A stretch of 5,820 nucleotides of DNA, from positions 1 to 5,820 of the forward strand of contig JAGHBF010000124.1 of assembly GCA_021161165.1 (NCBI GenBank). The letters are read 5' to 3'. Positions 1 through 5,820 of the stretch are shown here, one piece after another. Within the stretch, counting starts at the first letter, position 1; each line of letters starts with the position of its first letter. A program made the position numbers and the translations under genes. The notes beneath the pieces are model-generated. The model was not told the DNA's origin. It saw only the letters and a program-made list of their open reading frames with translations, and did no database searches. Source of the DNA: Candidatus Aminicenantota bacterium. GTDB lineage: Bacteria; Acidobacteriota; Aminicenantia; S016-38.

Positions 1-2
1 CC

Positions 3-173
3 TTTACATATACCTATGATACAGACCATTACACTTTGATCTCGCCGGGTAAGGATTCAGCGGTCCAGGATTCAAGCTGTACAACCCTCTACAATCCTCC
101 AACAAGCATTTCGGATTTCAATAAGGACATAATCTTTTCCGACGGTGTCCTTGTTTGTGGTCCAAGAAGATAA
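3..173 (+). CDS. Type IV pilin / GspG-like pseudopilin, C-terminal fragment
   Basis: Only the last 56 residues are visible; the reading frame is open to the window edge and ends with TAA at 171-173. The fragment begins FTYTYDTDHYTLISPGKDS and ends DFNKDIIFSDGVLVCGPRR. The pattern of an aromatic-rich strand, then YTLxSPGxD, a loop, and DIIxSDG near the C-terminus resembles the globular end of GspG-type major pseudopilins and related thermophile pilins, in which a Tyr-x-Leu-x-Ser-x-Gly segment leads to a final beta-strand. Two cysteines (fragment residues 26 and 52) could close a C-terminal disulfide loop like the D-region of type IV pilins. The diagnostic N-terminal prepilin peptide and hydrophobic helix lie upstream of the window, so the family call rests on the C-terminus alone. 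The next gene follows after only 15 nt, so co-transcription is likely. It could instead be a minor pilin or another pilin-fold surface protein. Confidence 0.6.
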   Translation, partial: FTYTYDTDHYTLISPGKDSAVQDSSCTTLYNPPTSISDFNKDIIFSDGVLVCGPRR

Positions 174-177
174 CATC

Positions 178-183
178 GAGGAG
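178..183 (+). promoter_or_regulatory. Shine-Dalgarno site for the first ligase-like gene
   Basis: GAGGAG lies 5 nt before the ATG at 189, inside the 15-nt gap after the pilin stop codon. It supports the ATG at 189 as the real start. It also shows that the gene can be translated from a message running through from the pilin gene. No room remains for a separate promoter in the gap, although one could lie within the pilin coding region. Confidence 0.75.
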
Positions 184-188
184 ATCAC

Positions 189-1646
189 ATGGGCCGGGAA
201 ATACCCCGGCCCTTTCTCGCGTTGGAAAGTTTATTATTATTTTTAATTTTATTTTTTCCACCTGAAACAAATCCTATTTTCTTTCTTTTAATAGTTAGTT
301 GCGCTTTAATAGTTTTTTATAAAAACAAAACTTTCCCTTCAATAGAATGGTATTTGGTGGTCTTTTTGTTTTTTCTTACCCTGTTTTTGTATCCATCAAG
401 CCTTTCTTTATATTACATTTTCGTGTTTGCCATAGCATTTTCCTTCTTCTATTTCAATAATTTCAGAGAAAGAGACTTTGTTCTACCACTGTGGGCTATA
501 TCAATTTACGGTATTATTCAGCTGTTTAACTGGCCCTCGCTTTCCGAGGCTGTTTCAAACCAGAATTTGTTTGAAGTTACTCAGGGAATAATAACCCAGT
601 TGAGAATTTTTTCAAGGTTCGCACTTCCCACTACTTTTGGTGCTGTTCTGGGAATGCTTCTACCTCTGGTAATAAAAGATGCAAAAAAAAGGAAATCCAG
701 CAGAGCGCTTATTGTTGTAATGGTGATTCTTATCATTCTTACTCGTTCGCTGGGCGCCGTTCTGGTTGCTGCCCTTTCGTGTGGGGTTTTCTTCGCAATA
801 AAGGGAAGGCGTAAAATTGCCATTTCTATTTTAGCAATATCAGTTCTCGCTTTAGCAGGGGTTGTAATACTCAGGGGAACTCAAATAAAAAAGCATCCTT
901 CCTGGAAACTCAGGGCTTATCACTGGAAAAATGCGGTACTCTCTCTGAAGGAAAAACCTGTAACAGGAATAGGGTGGAGAAGATTTTTTACTTTTTCGAA
1001 GAGGTTTATTAAAAAAGGAGAGCCGGAGTCCCTATATGTGCATAATGCCTTTCTTCAGTTCCTTGTAGAAGGAGGAATTATTCCTCTGCTTGGAGTCCTT
1101 GTTTTTTCCTTGGGATTCAGAGTTAGAAAAGACCTTAAAGCAGAATTTCTGGGTGCTGGAGCTGGTTGGGTCCTGCACAACTTTATAGATATAGGCTTCT
1201 ATTTTCCATCAATTGCATTATTGGGAGGCATTATCTTTTCACAACTGATGAAATCCCGTAAAAATGGAAGAGCATCTTTGGTGCTTTTTTTAATATTTAC
1301 CCTGTCTATACTGCCTTTTTATGAAAAGAGCAGGCTGGAAAACATAAAATGGGTTTTAAGGAAAGGAGAATCCATTAAGATTTCTTCTGTAGAGGAAGTT
1401 CTTTTCTCCATTGATGATGAAGCTCAGCTTCTTCTTTACAGGATTACTGGAGATGTTAAATTCCTCCACAGAGCACTTAAAATTTATCCTGAAAATCCTT
1501 CGGTTTTTTATCAGCTTTCCTTATATTATCTCAGACAGGGAGCAATAGCGAATTCCGAAATGATGGCAAAGGCGTGTCTGTTGTTAAATCCAACACACGA
1601 AGGGGCAAAAGAAATATTGAAAGGTTTAAGAGAAAATGAGAAGTAA
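189..1646 (+). CDS. O-antigen ligase/polymerase-family membrane protein with C-terminal TPR-like tail
   Basis: This 485-residue inner-membrane protein has roughly eleven to twelve hydrophobic segments between residues 9 and 377, interrupted by a polar loop at about 229-288. The loop carries Wzy_C (O-antigen ligase superfamily) landmarks: RAYHWKNAV at 242-250, the KPVTGIGW turn at 256-263, and YVHNAFLQFLVEGG at 283-296, with the conserved His285-Asn286 and a following Gly pair. TRSLGA (185-190) resembles the short basic motif of the family, and HNFID (330-334) the late His-x-x-x-Asp motif of TPR-bearing members. After the last membrane segment, residues 378-485 form a soluble helical tail with about one and a half TPR-like repeats. 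Family members transfer or polymerise undecaprenyl-linked glycans on the periplasmic side. They include WaaL ligases, Wzy polymerases and protein O-oligosaccharyltransferases (PglL, PilO/TfpO, TfpW), which cannot be separated by motif alone. The pilin gene immediately upstream makes pilin glycosylation a reasonable guess. The motif preceding the first conserved loop is less canonical than in the next gene. Confidence 0.8.
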   Translation: MGREIPRPFLALESLLLFLILFFPPETNPIFFLLIVSCALIVFYKNKTFPSIEWYLVVFLFFLTLFLYPSSLSLYYIFVFAIAFSFFYFNNFRERDFVLPLWAISIYGIIQLFNWPSLSEAVSNQNLFEVTQGIITQLRIFSRFALPTTFGAVLGMLLPLVIKDAKKRKSSRALIVVMVILIILTRSLGAVLVAALSCGVFFAIKGRRKIAISILAISVLALAGVVILRGTQIKKHPSWKLRAYHWKNAVLSLKEKPVTGIGWRRFFTFSKRFIKKGEPESLYVHNAFLQFLVEGGIIPLLGVLVFSLGFRVRKDLKAEFLGAGAGWVLHNFIDIGFYFPSIALLGGIIFSQLMKSRKNGRASLVLFLIFTLSILPFYEKSRLENIKWVLRKGESIKISSVEEVLFSIDDEAQLLLYRITGDVKFLHRALKIYPENPSVFYQLSLYYLRQGAIANSEMMAKACLLLNPTHEGAKEILKGLRENEK

Positions 1647-3291
1647 AAGCTGGCTGGCCTTTCTTGCCCTACCTCTTTTGATAAAGGCAAGATTCGCTCC
1701 ATTCTATTTGCTATTTTTATTGCCATTTTCCTGGAATCGTAAAAGGGGTTCTGGTTTGTTTTTGTTCTTGATTTTTTCATCCATTATTCTTCTCCCCGTT
1801 ACATCAGATTTTTCGCAGGCTCTATTTTTTGCCGTGTCCGCAGCATTTATTTATGTGCTTTTCGTTGGTTTAAACCCTGAAAATCCAGAAAAATTCATGA
1901 ATTTATTTGTTTTTTCCCTTGCTATTAACGCAATAATTGAAGGTATAATTAAAGGTGGAAGAGCTTTTACCTTTCTTAATGACCCCAATTTGGCAGCCAT
2001 TTTAATGGCTTCTTCCATTCCTATAGCTAGCCCGATTCTTTCTGTTTTTGCAATTTTGGGTGTTGCGTTTACGAGGTCAAGAGCAGGACTTCTTATAATT
2101 TTAATAGCGCTTTTCTTTTCTCTAAAGAAGAGAGTAAAACTTGCATTGCTTATAGTTGTTCTTTTACTTCTAATTATTCCAAATCCTCTGTCCAGTTATT
2201 TGGAAAATATGAATAAAGACCCATTTGCTTTTTCGAGAATAAAAATCTGGGAGAAATCTTTAAAGATACTCCAAGAACATCCTGTTGGAGTTGGGGCTTT
2301 AAATTATTCTTCGTGGGCTCCTGCATACCGAATTCCAGTGGAAGGATTCCCTGTTAGATTTTTTAAGACTGCCGTTCAGGCCCATAACCTTTTTCTGCAA
2401 TTCATAGTTGAATTAGGACCTTTAGGACTTATTTTTGTTATTTCCCTGGTCTGGTTGGTATTTAAAATAAAAGGGAAGCGAAGAACTGTTTTACTTCTTC
2501 TTTTAATGGGTGCTTTTTTCCACAGTTTTGAATTAAACTTTATTTTCTGGCTTCCCTTTGCTCTGTTTATGGAAAAGGGGAGAAAATTAATCAGTAAAAG
2601 AGAAACCTTTTCGGGAGTGTTTATTACATCATTTATAGTGTTCACTATATTTTTCGCAGGCAGATACCTGGCGAAAAAAGGGGAAATTTTCGCATATACA
2701 TTAGAATTTAAAAAAGCAAGGCATTACTTTACAATTGCCGAGAAATTGGCTTCTTATGAACCGGAGGTGCATATTTCGCAGGCAAAGGCATATCTGAAGT
2801 CCTTTGAGGTTTTCGGGGATAAGGAAGACCTGGTGAAGGCTATTTTAGAGGCTAAAAAAGCACAATCTCTGGCAAAAAGGAACATAGAATCGTATTTAAT
2901 AGAAGCAAGAGCACTTATATTTTATGGGGAAAGATTTGGCTTGGTCCCCGGGGATGTGAGAAGAGTTGAGAAGCTATATCTTAGAGTTTTTTCTCTTGAC
3001 CCAATGAATGCTTTTCATAGGCTGGAATTGGGAGAATTTTTTGCCAGGCTTCAGCAAGAAGAAAAGGCGATTTTTTATATAAGACAGGCCCTGTCTATTG
3101 AAAAGAATTTTCTAATGGCAAGATGGGATCTTTATAAGCTAACTGGAGATGAGAGCCAGCTTTGTTATATCCTTAGGCATCTGGGAGAGTTTAAAAAGTG
3201 GAAGGCACATCCCTACATATACAGAATTCTTTTCTTCCCGGAGGCTCTTTTAAATGGAGTTAATCTACCCTCTTGCCCAGCACAAAAATGA
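1636..3291 (+). CDS. O-antigen ligase/polymerase-family membrane protein with long C-terminal TPR-like domain
   Basis: This 551-residue protein is a second, divergent member of the same superfamily. About twelve hydrophobic segments span residues 6-342. Motifs in order are TFLNDPNLAA (112-121, matching the family's Phe-x-Asn-x-Pro-Asn pattern), TRSRAG (146-151), FSRIKIWEKSL (199-209), HPVGVGALNY (215-224), AHNLFLQFIVELG (249-261, with the His250-Asn251 pair) and HSFE (296-299). Residues 343-551 form a soluble, mostly helical domain with several TPR-like pairs, for example around 355-410 and 436-490. The ATG at 1636 overlaps the previous gene by 11 nt, and a weak GAAAGG at 1619-1624 is the best ribosome binding site, so translational coupling is likely. 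The final codons overlap the convergent antiporter gene by 32 bp. Substrate and acceptor are unknown: WaaL-like ligation, Wzy-like polymerisation and protein O-glycosylation are all possible. It is the more canonical of the pair in its motifs. Confidence 0.82.
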   Translation: MRSKSWLAFLALPLLIKARFAPFYLLFLLPFSWNRKRGSGLFLFLIFSSIILLPVTSDFSQALFFAVSAAFIYVLFVGLNPENPEKFMNLFVFSLAINAIIEGIIKGGRAFTFLNDPNLAAILMASSIPIASPILSVFAILGVAFTRSRAGLLIILIALFFSLKKRVKLALLIVVLLLLIIPNPLSSYLENMNKDPFAFSRIKIWEKSLKILQEHPVGVGALNYSSWAPAYRIPVEGFPVRFFKTAVQAHNLFLQFIVELGPLGLIFVISLVWLVFKIKGKRRTVLLLLLMGAFFHSFELNFIFWLPFALFMEKGRKLISKRETFSGVFITSFIVFTIFFAGRYLAKKGEIFAYTLEFKKARHYFTIAEKLASYEPEVHISQAKAYLKSFEVFGDKEDLVKAILEAKKAQSLAKRNIESYLIEARALIFYGERFGLVPGDVRRVEKLYLRVFSLDPMNAFHRLELGEFFARLQQEEKAIFYIRQALSIEKNFLMARWDLYKLTGDESQLCYILRHLGEFKKWKAHPYIYRILFFPEALLNGVNLPSCPAQK

Positions 3292-5065
3292 GAATTGCAA
3301 GTCCCCCTGCCACTATCAGAATTGTAAGAGGATAGGGAGTTCCGAAGTTCAAGGGCAAAATGCCCAGGAACAACGATGTAAGGGCTACTGAAAGGGCATA
3401 TGGAATTTGTGTTGAGACATGGTCTATGTGATCGCAGGAAGAAGCCATTGAGCTCATAATGGTGGTATCCGATATAGGAGAACAATGGTCCCCGAATACA
3501 GCTCCGCTTAAAACCGCTGCTATAGAACCAATCAAAACTCCATCGTAATAGGACTGTCCCTTTGCAAGAGAATGGGCAAGAGGAATTACCAGTGGATAAA
3601 CAATGCTCATGGTTCCCCATGATGTGCCTGTGGAAAATGAAATTAAGCCAGAAATGACGAAAACAGCCCCTGGAAGGAGTCTGGGGTCAAACTTGTTAGA
3701 CAGCACAGACACAAGATAATCCCCGGTTCCCATTTCTATTATGGTCTGGGAAAGGGCCCATGCCAGGGTTAAAATAAGAACCGCCGGAATCATGGCTTTC
3801 ATACCCTCTATGCCTGCCCTTACAGAATCGCGAATTTTCAAAAGCCTCTGAGCGAAAGCCATAAAAGTTGCCGTTATGAAACCCATAAAAGATGCCCACA
3901 GGAGCGTTTGAAAAGAGTTTCCACTTGAGAAAATAATTCCTATTCTTTTTAAAAAAGGTCCCTGAGGGAGCGTTTGTAAGGAAGAAAGTCCTGATAAGTA
4001 AAGACCGACAAAGGTGAAAACAATTACAACTACAACAGGGAGGATTCCGTTTATCCACCTTTTTGGTGTGTCCTCTGAAGGAAGAAGGTCTGCTATCTGG
4101 AAGTTAGAAAGGGGGATAGCCTCGTCTCTGATGACTTTTCCCTTTCTCGCTCTTACTTCTGCCTTCAGCATGGGACCAAATTCTCTTCCGGTAATGATTA
4201 TCAAAAATCCAAAGAAAAGGGCAAATATTACATAAAAGCGGAGGGGGATAGTTCTTAAGAATACAATATATGGATCCATGTGTATGCCTACGTGACGGAA
4301 TCCTTCGCCGATAAGAGAAATTTCAAAACCCACCCATGTTGAAATAAGTGCGATTGAAGCTACCGGAGCAGCTGTGGAATCCACTATATAAGCAAGTTTT
4401 TCCCTTGAAATCTTCCATCTATCTGCAAGAGGTCTCATTGTGTTTCCTACTATCAATGTATTTGTGTAGTCGTCAAAAAATATAAATATCCCCATGAGCC
4501 ATGCATAAAGTTGAGTAGTTTTTGGAGAACGGGCTCTTTTCGACAGACTCTGTACTATTCCCTCAATTCCACCTGATTTGCTCATTACCCCTACCATTGC
4601 CCCTAACATAAGCGTAAAGATAACGATAGATATCTTATCTGAAGAGGTTAGAGCGTTGACTATATATTTGTCTATTGTTCTAAGAAATGCGGTGAGAGGA
4701 TTGAGAAAATTCAACATAAGAGCTGCTGTAAATATCCCGAGAAAAAGACTTGAAAAAACATCTTTTGTAATTAGGGCAAGAAGAATGGCGATGAGCGGTG
4801 GCAAAAGGGTCAAAAAACCGGGCAGAGAAAGTACCTTACCGGTGTAAATCCTTCCGTCCCTTACGATTTCAACTTTTAGAAGCCCAAATTTTTCAGGAAT
4901 AGTGGTATTTTTTCCTTCTATTAGAACTTTATCTGTAGGTTTTAAACCCTTTATGGAAATTGCCTTCCCCTTAATGGCAAAGGAAGGGATTTTTAGTCCT
5001 TCCCCTGAGAGAGGAAATAGAATGGTAACGAAAAGGAAAAATGCTAATAGGAAAGAACGTTTCAA
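3260..5065 (-). CDS. NhaC-family Na+/H+ antiporter-like transporter with N-terminal extracytoplasmic extension
   Basis: This 601-residue transporter belongs to the NhaC group of the ion transporter superfamily. Family landmarks include the LLPPLIAILLALITKDVF opening helix (87-104), FFDDYTNTLIVGNTMRPLAD (196-215), VDSTAAPVASIALISTW (228-244), STGTSWGTM (478-486) and GDHCSPISDTTIMSS (525-539). The acidic and polar residues in these stretches are those expected in the ion pathway. About a dozen membrane helices lie between residues 84 and 597. Ahead of them, residues 1-22 look like a signal peptide or first membrane segment (MKRS followed by a hydrophobic run), and about 60 polar, beta-rich residues (23-83) follow. 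The start is TTG, overlapping the stop of the upstream synthase gene as TTGA, so the two are probably translated in a coupled way. The family exchanges Na+ for H+, but some members (such as the malate/lactate antiporter MleN) carry organic substrates. The neighbouring amino-acid enzyme leaves that open here. Confidence 0.9.
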   Translation of the reverse strand: MKRSFLLAFFLFVTILFPLSGEGLKIPSFAIKGKAISIKGLKPTDKVLIEGKNTTIPEKFGLLKVEIVRDGRIYTGKVLSLPGFLTLLPPLIAILLALITKDVFSSLFLGIFTAALMLNFLNPLTAFLRTIDKYIVNALTSSDKISIVIFTLMLGAMVGVMSKSGGIEGIVQSLSKRARSPKTTQLYAWLMGIFIFFDDYTNTLIVGNTMRPLADRWKISREKLAYIVDSTAAPVASIALISTWVGFEISLIGEGFRHVGIHMDPYIVFLRTIPLRFYVIFALFFGFLIIITGREFGPMLKAEVRARKGKVIRDEAIPLSNFQIADLLPSEDTPKRWINGILPVVVVIVFTFVGLYLSGLSSLQTLPQGPFLKRIGIIFSSGNSFQTLLWASFMGFITATFMAFAQRLLKIRDSVRAGIEGMKAMIPAVLILTLAWALSQTIIEMGTGDYLVSVLSNKFDPRLLPGAVFVISGLISFSTGTSWGTMSIVYPLVIPLAHSLAKGQSYYDGVLIGSIAAVLSGAVFGDHCSPISDTTIMSSMASSCDHIDHVSTQIPYALSVALTSLFLGILPLNFGTPYPLTILIVAGGLAILIFVLGKRVD

Positions 5066-5820
5066 AGGACTCCCAGTTCCTTCCCTATTTTTTCAAATTT
5101 TTCCAGTGCGAAGTCCAGGTCTTCTCTTGAATGTGCAGCCGAAATCATCACTCTGATTCTTGCCTTTCCCTTTGGGACTGTTGGATAACCTATAGACTGA
5201 GCGAAAATTCCTTCGTCAAACAGTCTCTTGGAGAATTCCTGCGCAAGCTTTGCTTCTCCCAGCATTACTGGAGTGATTGGTGTCTGGCTGTGACCAATGT
5301 CGAACCCTATTTCTTTCATTTTTCCCTTGAAATATTTTGCATTGTCCCAGAGTTTTTTCACCAGAGTATCGTCGTTTTCAAGGATGTCTACTGCCGCTAT
5401 TACAGCTGCCACATCAGCTGGGGTGGTTGCTGAGGAGAATAAGAATGGTCTTGACTTTTGCTTCAGGAATTCCACAAGTTTGGCACTTCCGGCTACAAAA
5501 CCGCCTACAACTCCAAATGCCTTGCTCATTGTTCCAACCTCAATATCCACTCGCCCGTGAAGCCCAAAGTGATCACTTATTCCCCGCCCATGGTCTCCGA
5601 GGACGCCCTCTCCATGTGCATCATCAATCATAAGTAGAGCTTCATACTTTTCTGCCAGTTCCACAAGTTCGGGAAGAGGCGCAATGTCTCCATCCATTGA
5701 AAAGACTCCATCAGACACTATGAGTTTTCTTCTCCCTGTATTTTTCTTGAGAGCATCTTCCAGGCTATTCATATCAAGGTGTTTATAAACCACTCTTTTT
5801 GCCTTTGTGAGTCTTATACC
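5062..5820 (-). CDS. kbl: Glycine C-acetyltransferase (2-amino-3-ketobutyrate CoA ligase), C-terminal part
   Basis: The last 252 residues of a PLP-dependent alpha-oxoamine synthase are visible; the frame stays open to the window edge, so the N-terminal part (the full protein is normally near 395 residues) lies outside. Visible family features are the strand SDGVFSMDGDIAPL, then MIDDAHGEGVLG with the Asp that pairs with the PLP ring nitrogen (fragment residue 66) and the His at 69. These are followed by GTMSKAFGVVGGFVAGS with the PLP-binding Lys at fragment residue 100 (codon 5523-5521), and the C-terminal VPKGKARIRVMISAAHS block. Kbl cleaves 2-amino-3-ketobutyrate with CoA to glycine and acetyl-CoA, the second step of threonine breakdown, in the cytosol. 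The GTMSKAxGVVGG form resembles Bacillus-type Kbl more than BioF, but BioF or another oxoamine synthase cannot be excluded from this part. No threonine dehydrogenase is visible downstream; the next gene is the NhaC-family transporter, overlapping by 4 nt. Confidence 0.85.
   Translation of the reverse strand, partial: GIRLTKAKRVVYKHLDMNSLEDALKKNTGRRKLIVSDGVFSMDGDIAPLPELVELAEKYEALLMIDDAHGEGVLGDHGRGISDHFGLHGRVDIEVGTMSKAFGVVGGFVAGSAKLVEFLKQKSRPFLFSSATTPADVAAVIAAVDILENDDTLVKKLWDNAKYFKGKMKEIGFDIGHSQTPITPVMLGEAKLAQEFSKRLFDEGIFAQSIGYPTVPKGKARIRVMISAAHSREDLDFALEKFEKIGKELGVL
5070..5074 (-). promoter_or_regulatory. Probable Shine-Dalgarno site for the NhaC-family gene
   Basis: On the minus strand GGGAG lies 4 nt before the TTG start at 5065-5063, inside the last codons of the upstream synthase gene. 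Further purine-rich sequence (GGGAAGGAA) lies just upstream of it. The spacing is slightly short. The site, the TTGA stop/start overlap and the Lys-Arg-then-hydrophobic N-terminus together favour the TTG start over a later one. Confidence 0.5.

Noticed and set aside
581..823. Minus-strand open frame opposite the first ligase-like gene
   Set aside because: It is antisense to membrane-helix coding sequence; its Arg/Ile/Thr-rich translation is what reverse-reading such sequence gives.
1619..1646. Possible single fused gene or frameshift between the two ligase-like genes
   Set aside because: Each protein has its own full set of membrane segments and HN motif, and the second begins with a plausible ATG; the 11-nt overlap is ordinary operon packing.
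3291..3340. Near-direct repeat agaattgcaag / cagaattgtaag just after the convergent junction
   Set aside because: The copies are only about 11 nt long and imperfect, they fall inside transporter coding sequence, and they do not form a hairpin or terminator.
3213..3620. Minus-strand open frame of 135 codons over the end of the NhaC-family gene
   Set aside because: It lies in another frame of the clearly conserved transporter gene on the same strand, has a low-complexity Cys/Ser/His-rich translation and no family resemblance.
3696..4058. Minus-strand open frame of 120 codons inside the transporter gene
   Set aside because: It is a frame-shifted shadow of the transporter; the real frame carries the family motifs without interruption, so there is no sign of a true frameshift.
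5131..5633. Several overlapping plus-strand open frames opposite the glycine C-acetyltransferase gene
   Set aside because: They are antisense to strongly conserved coding sequence, have no ribosome binding site that stands out, and give His/Cys-rich translations typical of shadow frames.
5791..5793. GTG on the minus strand as the start of the glycine C-acetyltransferase gene
   Set aside because: The frame continues upstream to the window edge as GIRLTKAKR, which matches the family sequence before the conserved YKHxDM region, so the gene is truncated by the window rather than short.

Overview
The window looks like ordinary chromosome of a bacterium with moderately low GC. The pilin tail and O-antigen-ligase-type proteins suggest a diderm with a pilus or type II secretion apparatus. 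Frequent AGA/AGG arginine and ATA isoleucine codons and compact, overlapping genes would fit a thermophile from a little-studied phylum. That placement is an impression from composition; no rRNA or marker gene here fixes the taxonomy.

Left half, + strand (1-3291): the C-terminal end of a type IV pilin or GspG-like pseudopilin (3-173), a 15-nt gap with a good ribosome binding site, then two consecutive polytopic membrane proteins of the O-antigen ligase/polymerase (Wzy_C) superfamily (189-1646 and 1636-3291), which overlap by 11 nt. Both carry a C-terminal TPR-like helical tail, and the tails share a GDxxxLxx[AI][IL] signature. The layout reads as one transcription unit. The most interesting hypothesis is that one or both membrane proteins act as a pilin O-oligosaccharyltransferase (the PilO/TfpO, TfpW or PglL logic). 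The alternative is that they polymerise or ligate a surface polysaccharide and are only incidentally beside the pilin gene.

Right half, - strand (5820 down to 3260): a PLP-dependent alpha-oxoamine synthase, most likely glycine C-acetyltransferase (Kbl), whose 5' end lies outside the window. It is translationally coupled by a 4-nt TTGA overlap to an NhaC-family Na+/H+ antiporter-like transporter. The transporter carries an unusual N-terminal signal-like segment and a small predicted extracytoplasmic domain. The two operons meet tail to tail, and their coding regions overlap by 32 bp at 3260-3291, so there is no intergenic terminator between them.

There is no gene-free stretch longer than 15 nt. 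I saw no tRNA, rRNA, CRISPR, insertion sequence, riboswitch or convincing promoter or terminator. No complete new system is evident; the pilin/double-ligase cluster and the extended NhaC are the parts worth following up.
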